The notes: a model not told the origin generated them from the letters alone. A DNA stretch of 64,000 nt from Bifidobacterium breve (GCA_945878865.1 CAMCUD010000003.1:177097-241096); one strand, 5' to 3'; counted from the first letter of the stretch, positions 8,723-18,249 are shown. Made by a program: numbers and translations.

Positions 8723-9256
8723 GTGGACTCGGTCAGCGTCAGCACGCACATCTCCAAGCCGCGCGAGGAACTCTTCGCCTACCTCGCCGACATCGCGAAC
8801 CACCCCGAGTTCTGCGACCACTTCCTCACCGGCTGGCACCTCACGCGCGAGGAGACCAGCGGCCAGGGCGCCGGCGCGCGCTTCCGCATGAAGCGGCGCT
8901 TCGACCGGTTCGCCTACGGCGACCTCACGTTCAGCCACGTCGAGGCCCCCTGGCGGATCGTGGCGCGAGGGCGCTTCGGCAAGTACAACCGCAACAAGAT
9001 GGTCGTCGTCTGGGAGCTGCATCCGGACGGCGCGGGCACCCGGATCGACATGACGTTCGAGTGGATGTCCGTCCTGCACTCGGACAAGCTCATGCACACG
9101 GGGATGCGCCGCTGGAGCCGTCGCGGCTGGGGCAAGGCCCTGCGCCGCCTGCGCGCGATCCACGAGACGGGCCGTCAGCGCGGCGAGCGCGCGACGATCT
9201 CCGGAGGCCCCCGCAAGCCCGCGACGCCCCTGGCGGGCGGACGCGCCGTCGCCTGA
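8723..9256 (+). CDS. SRPBCC family protein (polyketide cyclase/START-like)
   Basis: 177 aa from GTG 8723 (180 aa from ATG 8714). The N-terminus VSVSTHISKPREELFAYLADIANHPEFCDHF is the typical first strand and helix pair of SRPBCC or polyketide-cyclase folds, which make a deep hydrophobic ligand pocket. The middle has the expected strand pattern (RFRMKRRF, WRIVARG, TRIDMTFEW). The C-terminus is basic and probably disordered. The ligand is unknown. It is a stand-alone gene between two small genes of unrelated function. Confidence 0.8.
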   Translation: MDSVSVSTHISKPREELFAYLADIANHPEFCDHFLTGWHLTREETSGQGAGARFRMKRRFDRFAYGDLTFSHVEAPWRIVARGRFGKYNRNKMVVVWELHPDGAGTRIDMTFEWMSVLHSDKLMHTGMRRWSRRGWGKALRRLRAIHETGRQRGERATISGGPRKPATPLAGGRAVA

Positions 9257-9278
9257 ATCACTAGACTGCCGCGCCGCA

Positions 9279-9845
9279 ATGATCCAGCCCCTCCGCACCC
9301 TCATTCTCGCCACCGCCGCCACGGCTTCGCTCTTCGCCGTCGGCTGCGGCAACAAGGAAGATGTCGTCACCGAAGGCAAGACGGAGGGGATCTACCTCGA
9401 CGTCGGTGAGCTGAAGTACCAGGTGCAGATCTCGCGCCAGCTCAACCCGTACGACACCGAGGACAAGGAGTACCTGACGGCCGTTCCCGTCGGGCAGCGG
9501 ATCCTCAAGCCGGGCGAGACGTGGTTCGGCGTGTTCATGCGCGTCCAGAACGACACGGAGCTCCCGCACCCGTCGGCCCGCGAGTTCGAGATCGAGGACA
9601 CGCAGGGCGAGAAGTTCCGCCCCGTCCCGCTGCCGCTCGTCAACGGCTACGCGTACCGGCCGAACCCCTCGGTGCTGCCGAGCCAGGTCCTCCCGAAGCC
9701 CAACAGCACCGCCGGCTTCGGCTCGACGCGCGGCTCGCTGCTGCTCTTCAAGCTCAAGACGTCCACGCTGGCCCTCCGCCCGCTCGTGCTGAAGATCACC
9801 CCTCCGGGTGGCGGCACGAAGGGCGAAGTCGACCTCGACGTCTGA
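9279..9845 (+). CDS. putative secreted lipoprotein
   Basis: 188 aa. The N-terminal signal ends in lipobox FAVGC (Cys23), so it is probably lipid-anchored outside the cell. The mature part is a beta-rich domain (ISRQLNPYDTEDKEYL, ETWFGVFMRVQNDTE, FEIEDTQGEKF) resembling the DUF4352-like immunoglobulin-type domains that often carry the phrase 'F.vf..v.N.t'. That assignment is tentative. TAGACT at 9262-9267 is a plausible -10 with an 11-nt gap to the ATG. The stop codon is directly followed by the convergent PBP gene with no gap. Confidence 0.78.
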   Translation: MIQPLRTLILATAATASLFAVGCGNKEDVVTEGKTEGIYLDVGELKYQVQISRQLNPYDTEDKEYLTAVPVGQRILKPGETWFGVFMRVQNDTELPHPSAREFEIEDTQGEKFRPVPLPLVNGYAYRPNPSVLPSQVLPKPNSTAGFGSTRGSLLLFKLKTSTLALRPLVLKITPPGGGTKGEVDLDV

Positions 9846-11591
9846 TCAGCCCGACGTCTGCGGGCCGTCCTTGAGCGTCGCCAGGACCACCTGACGCGCG
9901 ACGGGGGCGGCCGAGTCGCCGCCTGCGCCCGCACCCGGCAGGACCACGCCGACGGAGACGCGGGGGCGCTTGACCGGGGCGAACGCCGCGAACCACGCGG
10001 TGGTGTCCGACGTGTCGCCCGAGTCGCTGCATCCCTCCGGGGTCGAGCCATCCGGGTTGGGCGTGCAGCCCTGCGTCTGGCGCAGCTCGGCGGTGCCGGT
10101 CTTGCCGGCGATGGCGACGCTCGGCGCGTTCGCCGCGGTGCCGGTGCCGGACGTGACGACGGCGCGCATGTACTCGCCGAGCGTCGAGGCGGTCTGCTTC
10201 GTCATCACCCGGGTGCGCTGCGGGCGGCCGCCAAGCTCGAGGGTGAGCTTCGGGCGCTCGCCGTCGTTGGCCACCGTCGCGGCAACCCAGGCCATCATGA
10301 GCGCCGTGGCCTGCACCTTGCCCTGACCGATCGCCGTCGACCCGACGGCGAGGTCGTCGCCGATCTCGTCGGCCGGCGGGATCGTGCTCGTCGCCGCGCC
10401 GGGAATCCCGGGGTCCTGGTTGAAGCCGAACTCCTCGGCGGCCTTGACGAGCGCCGCCGCGCCGGCCTTGGCGCCCAGCGGGCCGAACACCGAGTTGCAT
10501 GATTGGGCGAAGGCGTTCTTCAGCGTCCCGCCGCAGGACTCGCCGTTGGCGTTCTGCAGCGGGACGCCCTCGAGCGTCGCCGCGGTCTCGTACGGGAAGG
10601 TGTCGCTGCGCTTGGCCACGCCGGCCTGGAGCGCGGCGACGAGCGTGATCATCTTGAACGTCGAACCCGGCGGCTGGAGACCGTCCACGGCGATGCCGGT
10701 GAGCGCGAGCACCTCGCCGCTGGAGGGCTGCAGGACGGCGACGCCGCCGTAGCGCCCGCTGATGGCCTCGCGCGCGGCCTTCTGCACGTCGAGGTCGATC
10801 GACGAGCGCACGCCGCCGGAGGCCTTGGGCGTGGTCTGGGCGAGCTGGCGCTCGCCGGCGCGCAGCACGCCGCCGGGGATGCCGACGAGCTGGTCGTTGA
10901 ACGCGCGTTCCAGGCCGGACACGCCGACCTGCGCGTCGTCGGGCACGCCCAGCGCCCGCAGCCGCCCGCGGTCCGCGGCGGGAATCGGGCCGAGCTGGCC
11001 GACGAGCGAGGAGACGTCCTCGTCGCTGTCGCCCGTCCGGTCGCTGCCGGAGGCGAGCACGGTGCCGTCCCTGGCGGCGATCGATCCGCGGTCGGCGAGG
11101 CTCGTCGTGCGGCTCAGCCGCTCTCCCGGATCAAGCCCGGGGAACGCGAGATACGGCGCCCACGCGATGCGCCGGGCGTCGCCGTCCTCCACGACGGGGA
11201 GCCGGAAGGGCTCGCGCAACCGTCCGAACGCGTAGGTGCGCACGACCACCGGCACGGTGACCGTGTCGTCCTTGGGCCCGGTGGCGGCGCCGGGACGCGC
11301 GGCCTGCAGGGTGGCCAGGGACGCGGCGTCGCGGTGCAGCGCCTCAAACCGGGCGAACGGGTAGCGCTCGCGGGCCTCCTGGCTGAGCAGGCGGTACATC
11401 GCGGCATAGTCGCGCTTCGCCCACGCCTGCGCGTACTGGCCGCCGACCTGGCGCTCGGCATCCCCGCCGCCCGCGCCCATCACGACGCCCACGATGAACG
11501 CGCCGAGCGCGAGCAGGACGACAGGGGCGGCCCGGCGGGCGCGCCGGGCACGTCGCCGGGCTGCGTGGGATGAGGATCGGATAACGCACAT
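9846..11591 (-). CDS. class B penicillin-binding protein (transpeptidase)
   Basis: 581 aa. A basic N-terminus and one transmembrane helix (about 21-40) anchor it, with the rest outside. Residues about 45-150 resemble the NTF2-like MecA_N domain. The transpeptidase domain carries all three penicilloyl-serine motifs: S310-TFK, S364-C-N and K497-TG. It should make 4-3 D,D-cross-links in peptidoglycan and be a beta-lactam target. The MecA_N-type N-terminus is also found in actinobacterial PbpA/PBP2x relatives and does not by itself mean resistance. It lies 42 bp after a two-component system on the same strand and may be co-transcribed with it. Confidence 0.95.
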   Translation of the reverse strand: MCVIRSSSHAARRRARRARRAAPVVLLALGAFIVGVVMGAGGGDAERQVGGQYAQAWAKRDYAAMYRLLSQEARERYPFARFEALHRDAASLATLQAARPGAATGPKDDTVTVPVVVRTYAFGRLREPFRLPVVEDGDARRIAWAPYLAFPGLDPGERLSRTTSLADRGSIAARDGTVLASGSDRTGDSDEDVSSLVGQLGPIPAADRGRLRALGVPDDAQVGVSGLERAFNDQLVGIPGGVLRAGERQLAQTTPKASGGVRSSIDLDVQKAAREAISGRYGGVAVLQPSSGEVLALTGIAVDGLQPPGSTFKMITLVAALQAGVAKRSDTFPYETAATLEGVPLQNANGESCGGTLKNAFAQSCNSVFGPLGAKAGAAALVKAAEEFGFNQDPGIPGAATSTIPPADEIGDDLAVGSTAIGQGKVQATALMMAWVAATVANDGERPKLTLELGGRPQRTRVMTKQTASTLGEYMRAVVTSGTGTAANAPSVAIAGKTGTAELRQTQGCTPNPDGSTPEGCSDSGDTSDTTAWFAAFAPVKRPRVSVGVVLPGAGAGGDSAAPVARQVVLATLKDGPQTSG

Positions 11592-11633
11592 TGTGCCTGC
11601 AACGGCGGGGGGAAGACGTCCCCACCCGGCGCG

Positions 11634-12833
11634 CTACACGGTGGCGGGCACCGGGAACCTGGCCGGCAGGCGCACCTCGACCTCCAACCCACCCTCATCG
11701 CGCGCCCGCAACGCGAGCTCGCCATCGTGCGCGCGGACGACGGCGTCGGCGATCGAGAGGCCCAGCCCGTGACCCGCCCGGCCGGTGCCGGCGGCGCGGT
11801 GGAAGGGCTGCAGCAGGTTCGCGACCTCGCCCTCCAGCCGGGGGCCGTCGTTGCGGATTCGCAGCTCGGCGCGGTCGCCGTCGCGCCGGCACGCGATCTC
11901 CAGCGCACCGCCGGGACGGTTGTGGATGACGGCGTTCTCGACGAGGTTCCGCATGAGATGGCGCAGCAGGACGGGGTCACCGCTGACCATCACGCCGTCG
12001 TCGAGACCGTGCGTGGTGATCGCGAGGTCGCCGTCGGTCGCGCGCGCGGCGACGCCGTCGAGCGCGTCCGCGACGAGCGCGCCGATCGCGACGTCGTCGC
12101 GGCGGTCGGTCTCGGCGGCGCCCGTGGCGAGCGCGAGGAGGCGGTCGACGAGCTCCTCGCTGCGCGCGACGTTGCGTCGCAGGGTGGTGACCATCTCGGC
12201 GATGGCCTGCGGATCGTCCAGACCGCCGTCCTCTGCGTTGACGTCGAGGGCGGCGCGCATGACGGCCAGCGGGGTGCGCAGCTCGTGCGAGGCGTGGGCG
12301 ACGAAGCGCCGCTGGCCGTCGAAGGCGTGGTCGAGTTTGCTCAGCATCGCGTCGAAGGTGTCCGCGAGCTCCTTGAGCTCATCGTCGGGACCCTCGAGGG
12401 CGATGCGCTCGTGCAGGTTCTCGTCGGAGACCCGGCGCGCCGCTTCAGTGATCCGGCTGACGGGTGCCAGGGCGCGCCCGGCCAGCCACCATCCCACGCC
12501 GAGCGAGGCGATCGTGCTGAGCAGCAGCGCGCCGGCGAACGCGACGAGGACGTTGCGGACCCCCGCGGCGTTGCGCTCGACCACGCGGTCGACGAGGATC
12601 TTCATGCGCAGCGTGTCCTGTGGCCGCGCTTCGGCCGCTGCACGCACCTCGTCGGGCAGGGGCAAGGTCGTCGCCTCGGAGGGCGTGACCGGCTGGGTGA
12701 AGAAGGCCTGCTTGCGCGGACCGAACTCGTGCCGCACGACGACGTAGCTGATGCCCAGCAGGACCGCGCCGAACGCGAAGAACACCGACGCGTAGGAGAG
12801 CGCCAGGCGCCAGCGGACGCTGCGCCGCCTCAT
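11634..12833 (-). CDS. two-component sensor histidine kinase
   Basis: 399 aa. Two membrane helices (about 10-33 and 95-119) flank an extracytoplasmic loop of about 60 residues, followed by a HAMP-like segment, HisKA with the phospho-acceptor His183 in ASHELRTPL, and a HATPase_c domain with N-box NLVENAVIHN and a G-box ending GHGLGLSIA. The ATG overlaps the response-regulator stop as ATGA (12830-12833). The small sensor loop and the divergent MacB-type efflux operon suggest it senses an envelope stress or an antimicrobial compound (inference). A hairpin GGGGA-CGTCT-TCCCC follows the stop codon. Confidence 0.96.
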   Translation of the reverse strand: MRRRSVRWRLALSYASVFFAFGAVLLGISYVVVRHEFGPRKQAFFTQPVTPSEATTLPLPDEVRAAAEARPQDTLRMKILVDRVVERNAAGVRNVLVAFAGALLLSTIASLGVGWWLAGRALAPVSRITEAARRVSDENLHERIALEGPDDELKELADTFDAMLSKLDHAFDGQRRFVAHASHELRTPLAVMRAALDVNAEDGGLDDPQAIAEMVTTLRRNVARSEELVDRLLALATGAAETDRRDDVAIGALVADALDGVAARATDGDLAITTHGLDDGVMVSGDPVLLRHLMRNLVENAVIHNRPGGALEIACRRDGDRAELRIRNDGPRLEGEVANLLQPFHRAAGTGRAGHGLGLSIADAVVRAHDGELALRARDEGGLEVEVRLPARFPVPATV

Positions 12834-13489
12834 GGGCGCATCCGGTAGCCGGCGCCGATCACCGTCTCCACGGGGTCGGGGTCGCCGAGTTTGCGGCGCA
12901 GGCGCATGATCGTGACGCGGACGGTGTTCGTGAACGGGTCGGCGTTCTCGTCCCAGACCCGGCGCAGGAGCTCCTCGCTGGACAGCACGGCGCCGTCGTC
13001 GCGCATGAGCTCGCGCAGCACGCCGAACTCCTTGGCGTTCAGGTCGATCTCGCGGTCGTCGCGGGACACGCGCATGCGCTGCTCGTCGAGCACGAGGCCG
13101 TTGGAGGAGAGGACCGGCGGGCGCGCGGGACCGCTGCGCCGGGCCAGGGCTTCCACGCGGGCCGCGAGCTCGGCGAAGGCGAACGGTTTGGGCAGGTAGT
13201 CGTCGGCTCCGAGCGAGAGTCCCTCGACGCGGTCGCGGATGGCGCCCGACGCGGTGAGCATGAGGATCCGGGTGTCCTCGGCCCGATCGCGCAGCGCGCG
13301 GCACACCGCGTCGCCGTGCACATGCGGGAGGTCCCGGTCCAGCACGAGGACCTCGTACGTCTGGGAGGTCGCCTTCTCCAGACCCGACCGGCCGTCGTGC
13401 GCGACGTCGACGGCCATGCCGCGGTGTCGCAGGCCACGGGCGACGAGGTTCGCGAGGTCGGGCTCGTCCTCGATGATCAGCACGCGCAT
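12830..13489 (-). CDS. OmpR/PhoB-family response regulator
   Basis: 219 aa. Receiver domain with acidic pocket EDE (7-9), phospho-acceptor Asp51, Thr79 and Lys101, then a winged-helix DNA-binding domain (about 125-219). The latter carries the family features LNAKEFGVLRELM and NTVRVTIMRLRRKL. First gene of the two-component operon, transcribed away from the lipoprotein-efflux operon. The 114-bp divergent region carries phased TAAC repeats, a plausible binding site for this regulator. Confidence 0.97.
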   Translation of the reverse strand: MRVLIIEDEPDLANLVARGLRHRGMAVDVAHDGRSGLEKATSQTYEVLVLDRDLPHVHGDAVCRALRDRAEDTRILMLTASGAIRDRVEGLSLGADDYLPKPFAFAELAARVEALARRSGPARPPVLSSNGLVLDEQRMRVSRDDREIDLNAKEFGVLRELMRDDGAVLSSEELLRRVWDENADPFTNTVRVTIMRLRRKLGDPDPVETVIGAGYRMRP

Positions 13490-13512
13490 GGCGCGCAGTC
13501 TCCCGGGGCGGA

Positions 13513-13581
13513 CTTAACGCCCGCATCACAGCGCATAACGGTCGCGTAACAGCGACGCCGCCGGATACGCGGGTGTTACGC
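13513..13581. promoter_or_regulatory. candidate response-regulator boxes in the divergent region
   Basis: CGCATAAC (13532-13539) and CGCGTAAC (13543-13550) are 11 bp apart, and a further TTAAC is at 13514-13518, 21 bp before the first TAAC. An inverted copy, TGTTACGC (13574-13581), mirrors GCGTAACA (13544-13551). Tandem direct half-sites with 10-11 bp spacing are typical for OmpR/PhoB-family regulators. Binding by the adjacent regulator is inference. Confidence 0.5.
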
Positions 13582-13603
13582 GGCGCCCGGCACCGTCCGG
13601 TCC

Positions 13604-14110
13604 ATGTTCAGCCCACGTTCGCTTCCCGCCGTCGCGCTCGCCGCGGCGGCCCTCAGCCTCGCCGCCTGCGGCGACACCCCCGGTGAGAACGCCGGGAGCA
13701 CATCGTCGAAGCCCGAGGACGGCGCACTGGCGTTCGCTGCCTGCATGCGCGAGCACGGCGTCGACATGCCCGACCCGAAGGTGACGTCCGACGGCAAGAT
13801 CCAGCTGAAGGGTCTCGAGCCGGGCTCCGGCCTTCCGCCGAAGGTCTTCGAGGAGGCGCAGAAGGCATGCCAGTCCAAGTTGCGGGCTGGCGCCGACGCG
13901 ATGTCGCCCGCGGACCGGCGCCAAGCCGCCGAGCAGGGTCTGAAGTTCGCCCGCTGCATGCGAGCCCACGGGGTCGACTTCCCGGACCCGAGCGCCGATG
14001 GCTCGATCATGCTCCAGAAGGGCGCGGGCCCCGACCCCGAGAGCGCGGCATTCCGGCGCGCCGAGCAGGCATGCCAGGACGAGATGCCCGGCCCGAAGGC
14101 CCAGCCGTGA
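13604..14110 (+). CDS. lipoprotein with duplicated CMR-HGV-PDP motif, efflux-associated
   Basis: 168 aa with a lipoprotein signal, lipobox LAAC (Cys22). The mature protein is an internal duplication. ACMREHGVDMPDP (46-58) followed by ACQ (88-90) is repeated as RCMRAHGVDFPDP (117-129) followed by ACQ (156-158), so four cysteines (47, 89, 118, 157) could form one disulfide per repeat. Proteins of this kind are seen in actinobacteria next to MacB-type transporters, as here, but I know of no established function. The stop overlaps the next gene as GTGA (14107-14110). Confidence 0.85.
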   Translation: MFSPRSLPAVALAAAALSLAACGDTPGENAGSTSSKPEDGALAFAACMREHGVDMPDPKVTSDGKIQLKGLEPGSGLPPKVFEEAQKACQSKLRAGADAMSPADRRQAAEQGLKFARCMRAHGVDFPDPSADGSIMLQKGAGPDPESAAFRRAEQACQDEMPGPKAQP

Positions 14111-15168
14111 GACGCGCGGTGCTCACCGGCGGCGCGGTCGCCGTTGCGGCCGTCGCGGGCGCCGCGGCGCTCGTGACGACGGGTGGATCCTCCGAGCCCG
14201 CGGGCGCCAGCGAGCTGGCACCGCGGACCGCGCCGGTCGAGCGGCGCACGCTCGTCTCACGCGAGACGGCGGCCGGGACACTCGGCTACGCCGACGCGCG
14301 CAGCGTCCGCGGCACGGCGGCGGGGACGGTCACCGCCATCGTCCGGGAGGGCGCGCGGCTGCGGCGAGGGCAGGCGCTGTTCCGTGTCGACGGGCAGGCG
14401 GTGCGCATCCTCGCCGGCGACGCGCCCGCCTGGCGGATGCTGGAATCAGGCGTCGAAGGGCGCGACGTCAAGGCGCTCGAGTACAACCTCGTCAAGCTCG
14501 GCTACGACCCGGGGGACGTCGACGGCGACTACGACGGCGAGACCGCCGCGGCCGTGCGTGACTGGCAGGACGACGTGGGGTGGAAGGAGACCGGGCGCGT
14601 CGAGCTCGGCCAGGTCGTCTTCCAGCCCGGCCTGCGTCGCGCGGGCGAAGTGCAGGTCGAGGTGGGCGACGCCGTGCGTCCGGGCGCGACGGTCCTGACG
14701 ACGACATCGCGCCGGCGTGAGGTCTCCGTCGACCTCGACGCCGAGCAGCAGACGCTTGCACGGCGGGGCGCCTCGGTGCAGGTGACCCTGCCCGACGGGC
14801 GGTCGGTGGGCGGGCGCATCACCCGGGTCGGCACGGTCGCCCACGCGTCCGGCACGGACAAGGGCGACGACGCGCCGTCGGCGACGGTTCCGGTTACGAT
14901 CGCCCTCACCGGCCGTCGCGAGACCGGCCGGCTGGACGGCGCGCCGGTCACCGTCGGGTTCGCATCGCAGGTCAGCCGCGACACGCTCGCGGTGCCCGTG
15001 ACGGCGCTCCTGGCGGTGCGCGGCGGCGGCTACGCGGTGCAGGTCGCCGAGGGTGGTCGGCTGCAGACGGTCCCCGTACGGGTCGGGCAGTTCGCCGATG
15101 GCTACGTCGCGATCTCCGGACGCGGGGTTCGCGCGGGGGACGAGGTGGCGGTGCCCGATGAGCTCTGA
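14107..15168 (+). CDS. efflux adaptor (HlyD-like) with peptidoglycan-binding domain
   Basis: 353 aa from GTG 14107. One N-terminal membrane anchor (about 4-26). Then a lipoyl/beta-barrel region ([20 protein letters not shown], a biotinyl-lipoyl-like half-motif), an inserted peptidoglycan-binding domain of PG_binding_1 type ([18 protein letters not shown]...[12 protein letters not shown], about 118-160), and C-terminal beta-barrel parts ([21 protein letters not shown]). It should link the MacB-type permease to the cell wall in a monoderm export complex. It overlaps the ATPase gene by 11 bp and the preceding lipoprotein gene by 4 bp. Confidence 0.9.
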   Translation: MRRAVLTGGAVAVAAVAGAAALVTTGGSSEPAGASELAPRTAPVERRTLVSRETAAGTLGYADARSVRGTAAGTVTAIVREGARLRRGQALFRVDGQAVRILAGDAPAWRMLESGVEGRDVKALEYNLVKLGYDPGDVDGDYDGETAAAVRDWQDDVGWKETGRVELGQVVFQPGLRRAGEVQVEVGDAVRPGATVLTTTSRRREVSVDLDAEQQTLARRGASVQVTLPDGRSVGGRITRVGTVAHASGTDKGDDAPSATVPVTIALTGRRETGRLDGAPVTVGFASQVSRDTLAVPVTALLAVRGGGYAVQVAEGGRLQTVPVRVGQFADGYVAISGRGVRAGDEVAVPDEL

Positions 15169-15832
15169 CGCCGTGCTGGAGCTCACGGGTGTGGGCAAGA
15201 CCTATGACGGCGGCCTGGAGGTCCTGCGCGACGTGACGTTCGCGGTGCGGCCAGGGGAGCTCGTGGGGATCGTCGGGCCGTCGGGGTCGGGCAAGTCGAC
15301 GCTCCTGCACGTGATGGGGACGCTCGATCGCGCGACGGCGGGCACCGTGCGGGTCGCCGGCCACGACGTGGCGCGGCTCGGTCAGGGCGAGCTCGCCGGC
15401 CTGCGCGCCCGGCGGATCGGCTTCGTCTTCCAGCAGTTCTTCCTGATCGACGGCCTGAGCGCGACCGAGAACGTCGCACAGGGCCTCCTGTACAGCGGCG
15501 TTCCGCACGCCGAGCGCCGTCGCCGCGCAGCCGAGGCGCTCGCCCAGGTGGGGCTCGCACATCGCGCGGCGCATCGACCAGGCGAGCTGTCTGGCGGTGA
15601 GCGCCAGCGGGTCGCGATCGCCCGGGCGCTGCTGGCACGCCCGGCGATCGTGTTCGCTGACGAGCCGACCGGCAATCTCGACACCGCCTCGGGCGAGGCG
15701 GTGATGGGCCTCCTGCGGGAGCTGCACGGGGCGGGGACGACGATCGTCGTCATCACCCACGATCGCGACATCGCGGCGTCACTTCCGCGCCGGATCGCGC
15801 TGCGTGACGGGGAGGTGGTGGCATGGAGCTGA
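15158..15832 (+). CDS. MacB/LolD-type ABC transporter ATP-binding protein
   Basis: 224 aa. Walker [11 protein letters not shown]-loop VFQQFFL, signature [15 protein letters not shown], Walker [13 protein letters not shown] and H-loop VITHD mark the LolD/MacB/FtsE-type ATPase family, which powers mechanotransmission rather than classical transport. Start ATG 15158 lies inside the adaptor gene, and the 3' end overlaps the permease gene by 10 bp, so four genes (13604-17013) are tightly coupled. Residues such as GNLD downstream of Walker B are typical of this clade. Confidence 0.96.
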   Translation: MSSDAVLELTGVGKTYDGGLEVLRDVTFAVRPGELVGIVGPSGSGKSTLLHVMGTLDRATAGTVRVAGHDVARLGQGELAGLRARRIGFVFQQFFLIDGLSATENVAQGLLYSGVPHAERRRRAAEALAQVGLAHRAAHRPGELSGGERQRVAIARALLARPAIVFADEPTGNLDTASGEAVMGLLRELHGAGTTIVVITHDRDIAASLPRRIALRDGEVVAWS

Positions 15833-17013
15833 CCGCGAGCAGACTGCGCCGCGCCGACGTCCTGCGTGTCGGGGCGGGCGGCCTGACCTCCCGCCGGCTG
15901 CGCGCGGCGCTCTCGGCCCTCGGCGTGGCGATCGGGATCGCCTCGATGGTCGCGGTCATCGGCATCAGCCAGTCGAGTCGTGCCGACCTGCTGGCCGAGC
16001 TCGACGAACTCGGCACGAACCTGCTGTCGATCGCGCCCGGACAGACGTCGATCGGCGAGGACGCGACGCTGCCGGACACCGCGCGGGCGGCGATCTCGCG
16101 GATCACCGGTGTGCGCGGGACCTCCGCCGTCGAAGACCTGGACGCGACGGCGCGGCGGACCGACCTCATCCCCGAGGCGGAGACCAGCGGCATCGCGGTC
16201 ATGGCGACGGACACCGGCCTGGCGCGGACGCTCGGGGCGCGGGTGCGAACGGGCGCGTTCCTCAACACCGCGACCGCGCGGCAGCCGGTGGTCGTCCTCG
16301 GCGCGACGGCCGCGCGGCGGCTGGGCATCCTGCGGGCTGGGGCGAACGTGTTCATCGGCGGCCGCTGGTTCACCGTGGGCGGCATCCTCGACCCGGTGAC
16401 GCTCGACCCCACCCTCGACGCGGCGGCGTTCGTCGGGGTGCCGGTCGCCGAGCGGCTGCTCGGCGCCCGGGATGAACCATCGCGGGTGTTCGTGCGCACC
16501 GACGGCGACCAGGACATCCCCCGTGTCCGCGAGCTCCTGGCCGCGACGGCCAACCCCGAGTATCCGGGGGAGGTCGAGATCACCCGGCCCAGCGACGCGA
16601 TCGAGGCGAAAGCCGCGACGCGGACCGCGTTCACGTCGCTGCTGCTCGGCCTCGGCGCGGTTGCGCTGCTCGTCGGCGGGGTGGGGATCGCCAACGTCAT
16701 GGTCGTCGCGGTGCTCGAGCGGCGCTCGGAGATCGGCCTCCGGCGGGCGCTGGGTGCCCGCCGCCGGCACATCGCCGAGCAGTTCCTCTGCGAGGCCCTG
16801 CTCCTCTCCGGGCTCGGCGGCGTGGCCGGGGCGCTCCTCGGGGCCGCGGTGACGGCCGGGGTGGGCACGGCACGCGGATGGCCGCTGGCCGTCCCCTGGG
16901 CGGCGATGGCCGCCGGGCTGGCCAGCGCGTTGCTCATCGGCGCGATCGCCGGCCTGTACCCCGCGGTGCGCGCGGCCCGACTGGACCCGACCGTCGCCCT
17001 GAGAGCCGCCTGA
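15823..17013 (+). CDS. MacB-like FtsX-family permease
   Basis: 396 aa. Topology of the MacB family: an N-terminal amphipathic segment and first membrane helix ([23 protein letters not shown]), a large extracytoplasmic MacB_PCD-like domain (about 45-270), then three C-terminal helices. These include the FtsX motif region [28 protein letters not shown]. Together with the adaptor and ATPase it forms an export or envelope-remodelling complex, possibly for antibiotics, peptides or lipids; the substrate is unknown. Expression is probably controlled by the divergent two-component system. Confidence 0.94.
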   Translation: MELTASRLRRADVLRVGAGGLTSRRLRAALSALGVAIGIASMVAVIGISQSSRADLLAELDELGTNLLSIAPGQTSIGEDATLPDTARAAISRITGVRGTSAVEDLDATARRTDLIPEAETSGIAVMATDTGLARTLGARVRTGAFLNTATARQPVVVLGATAARRLGILRAGANVFIGGRWFTVGGILDPVTLDPTLDAAAFVGVPVAERLLGARDEPSRVFVRTDGDQDIPRVRELLAATANPEYPGEVEITRPSDAIEAKAATRTAFTSLLLGLGAVALLVGGVGIANVMVVAVLERRSEIGLRRALGARRRHIAEQFLCEALLLSGLGGVAGALLGAAVTAGVGTARGWPLAVPWAAMAAGLASALLIGAIAGLYPAVRAARLDPTVALRAA

Positions 17014-17043
17014 GAACCGGTCGGCGGACCCCGGGTGGGCGGC

Positions 17044-17049
17044 TACCGT
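17044..17049 (+). promoter_or_regulatory. -10 element giving a leaderless MarP-like transcript
   Basis: TACCGT followed by 6 nt and then ATG 17056. Confidence 0.4.
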
Positions 17050-17055
17050 CGAGGG

Positions 17056-18213
17056 ATGACCGGCGTCGACTGGGCGATCCTCGGCTTCGCCGCCCTCTTC
17101 GGGGCGCTCGGGGTGCTGCGCGGCCTGGTCGTCGGGGCCCTCAGCCTCGTGGGATTCGCCGCCGGCGCCTTCGTCGGAACACGGGTCGGCCCGCTCGTGC
17201 TCAGTGACGGCAGCGGCTCGCCGTGGGCCCCGATGTTCGGGCTGCTCGGGGCGGCGGTGTTCGGGATGATCTTCGCCGCCGTGGGGGAGACCGTCGGGGT
17301 CCGGGCGCGACGGGCGCTGCGTTCTCCGGGAGCTCGGGTCGTCGACGGGTTCGGTGGCGCGATGCTTGCTGTCGCGATGGCGCTGGGCATCGTGTGGATC
17401 GCCGCGGCGGTGGCTGTCCAGTCGCCGGCGACGCGGTCGCTGCGCGCCGACCTGCAGCGCTCGTCGATCCTCCAGCGCCTCAACGACGTCCTGCCACCAA
17501 CGGGTCCGATCCTCAACGCACTGGCGCGCGTCGATCCGTTCCCGCGCGTCGACGGTCCCGTGCCCCAGGGCGAGCCGCCGGATCCCCGCGTCGCGGACGA
17601 TCCGGTCTTCCAGCGGGTGCGCGAGTCGGTCGTCCGCGTGACCGGCGTGGCGTGCGGCTACGGGGTGGCGGGCAGCGGCTGGGTGGCCGCCGACGGGCTG
17701 GTGATCACGAACGCGCACGTCGTCGCCGGGGAGGACGAGACGCAGGTGCAGGCCGGCGGGGACGGCCCGAAGCTCGATGCGACCGTCGTCGCCTTCGATC
17801 CGACGAACGACGTCGCGGCGCTTGCCGTGCCCGGGCTCGACGCCCCGGTCCTGCAGGCGCTCGCCAACCCCAAGCAGGGGACGCAGGCCGCGATCCTCGG
17901 ATATCCGGGCAACGGCCCGTACGACATCCGCGCGGCGACGCTGGGCGAGACGCGCGTCGTCCTGTCCCAGGACGCCTACGGTGAAGGGCCGGTCAAGCGC
18001 GACATCACGTCGTTCCGCGGGCTCGTGCGCCGCGGGAACTCCGGTGGACCGGTCGTCGACCGGCGCGGGCGGGTGCTCGGGACGGTGTTCGCCGAGGCGG
18101 TGCGGGCGTCGAGCGCCTCGCCGCGCGGCGGGTATGCCGTACCGAACCGCGTGGTTGTCGACGCCCTGCAACGAATTCGCGGAGAAGTCGACACAGGAGC
18201 GTGCACCAGGTAG
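17056..18213 (+). CDS. MarP-like membrane serine protease (CvpA and trypsin-like domains)
   Basis: 385 aa from ATG 17056 (the GTG-type start at 17035 is less likely). Four N-terminal membrane helices (about 7-120) resemble the CvpA/colicin V production domain. A trypsin-like S1C domain follows, with catalytic His221 in TNAHVV, Asp252 in TNDVAAL and Ser329 in GNSGGP. Two cysteines (VACGYG and the C-terminal GACTR) could form a disulfide. This architecture is that of Mycobacterium tuberculosis MarP (Rv3671c), which protects against acid by activating a peptidoglycan hydrolase. An envelope acid or oxidative stress role is inferred. No PDZ domain is seen. Confidence 0.92.
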   Translation: MTGVDWAILGFAALFGALGVLRGLVVGALSLVGFAAGAFVGTRVGPLVLSDGSGSPWAPMFGLLGAAVFGMIFAAVGETVGVRARRALRSPGARVVDGFGGAMLAVAMALGIVWIAAAVAVQSPATRSLRADLQRSSILQRLNDVLPPTGPILNALARVDPFPRVDGPVPQGEPPDPRVADDPVFQRVRESVVRVTGVACGYGVAGSGWVAADGLVITNAHVVAGEDETQVQAGGDGPKLDATVVAFDPTNDVAALAVPGLDAPVLQALANPKQGTQAAILGYPGNGPYDIRAATLGETRVVLSQDAYGEGPVKRDITSFRGLVRRGNSGGPVVDRRGRVLGTVFAEAVRASSASPRGGYAVPNRVVVDALQRIRGEVDTGACTR

Positions 18214-18249
18214 GGCCGGTGCGCTCGGGGCGCTACGCTGCGCGCCATC

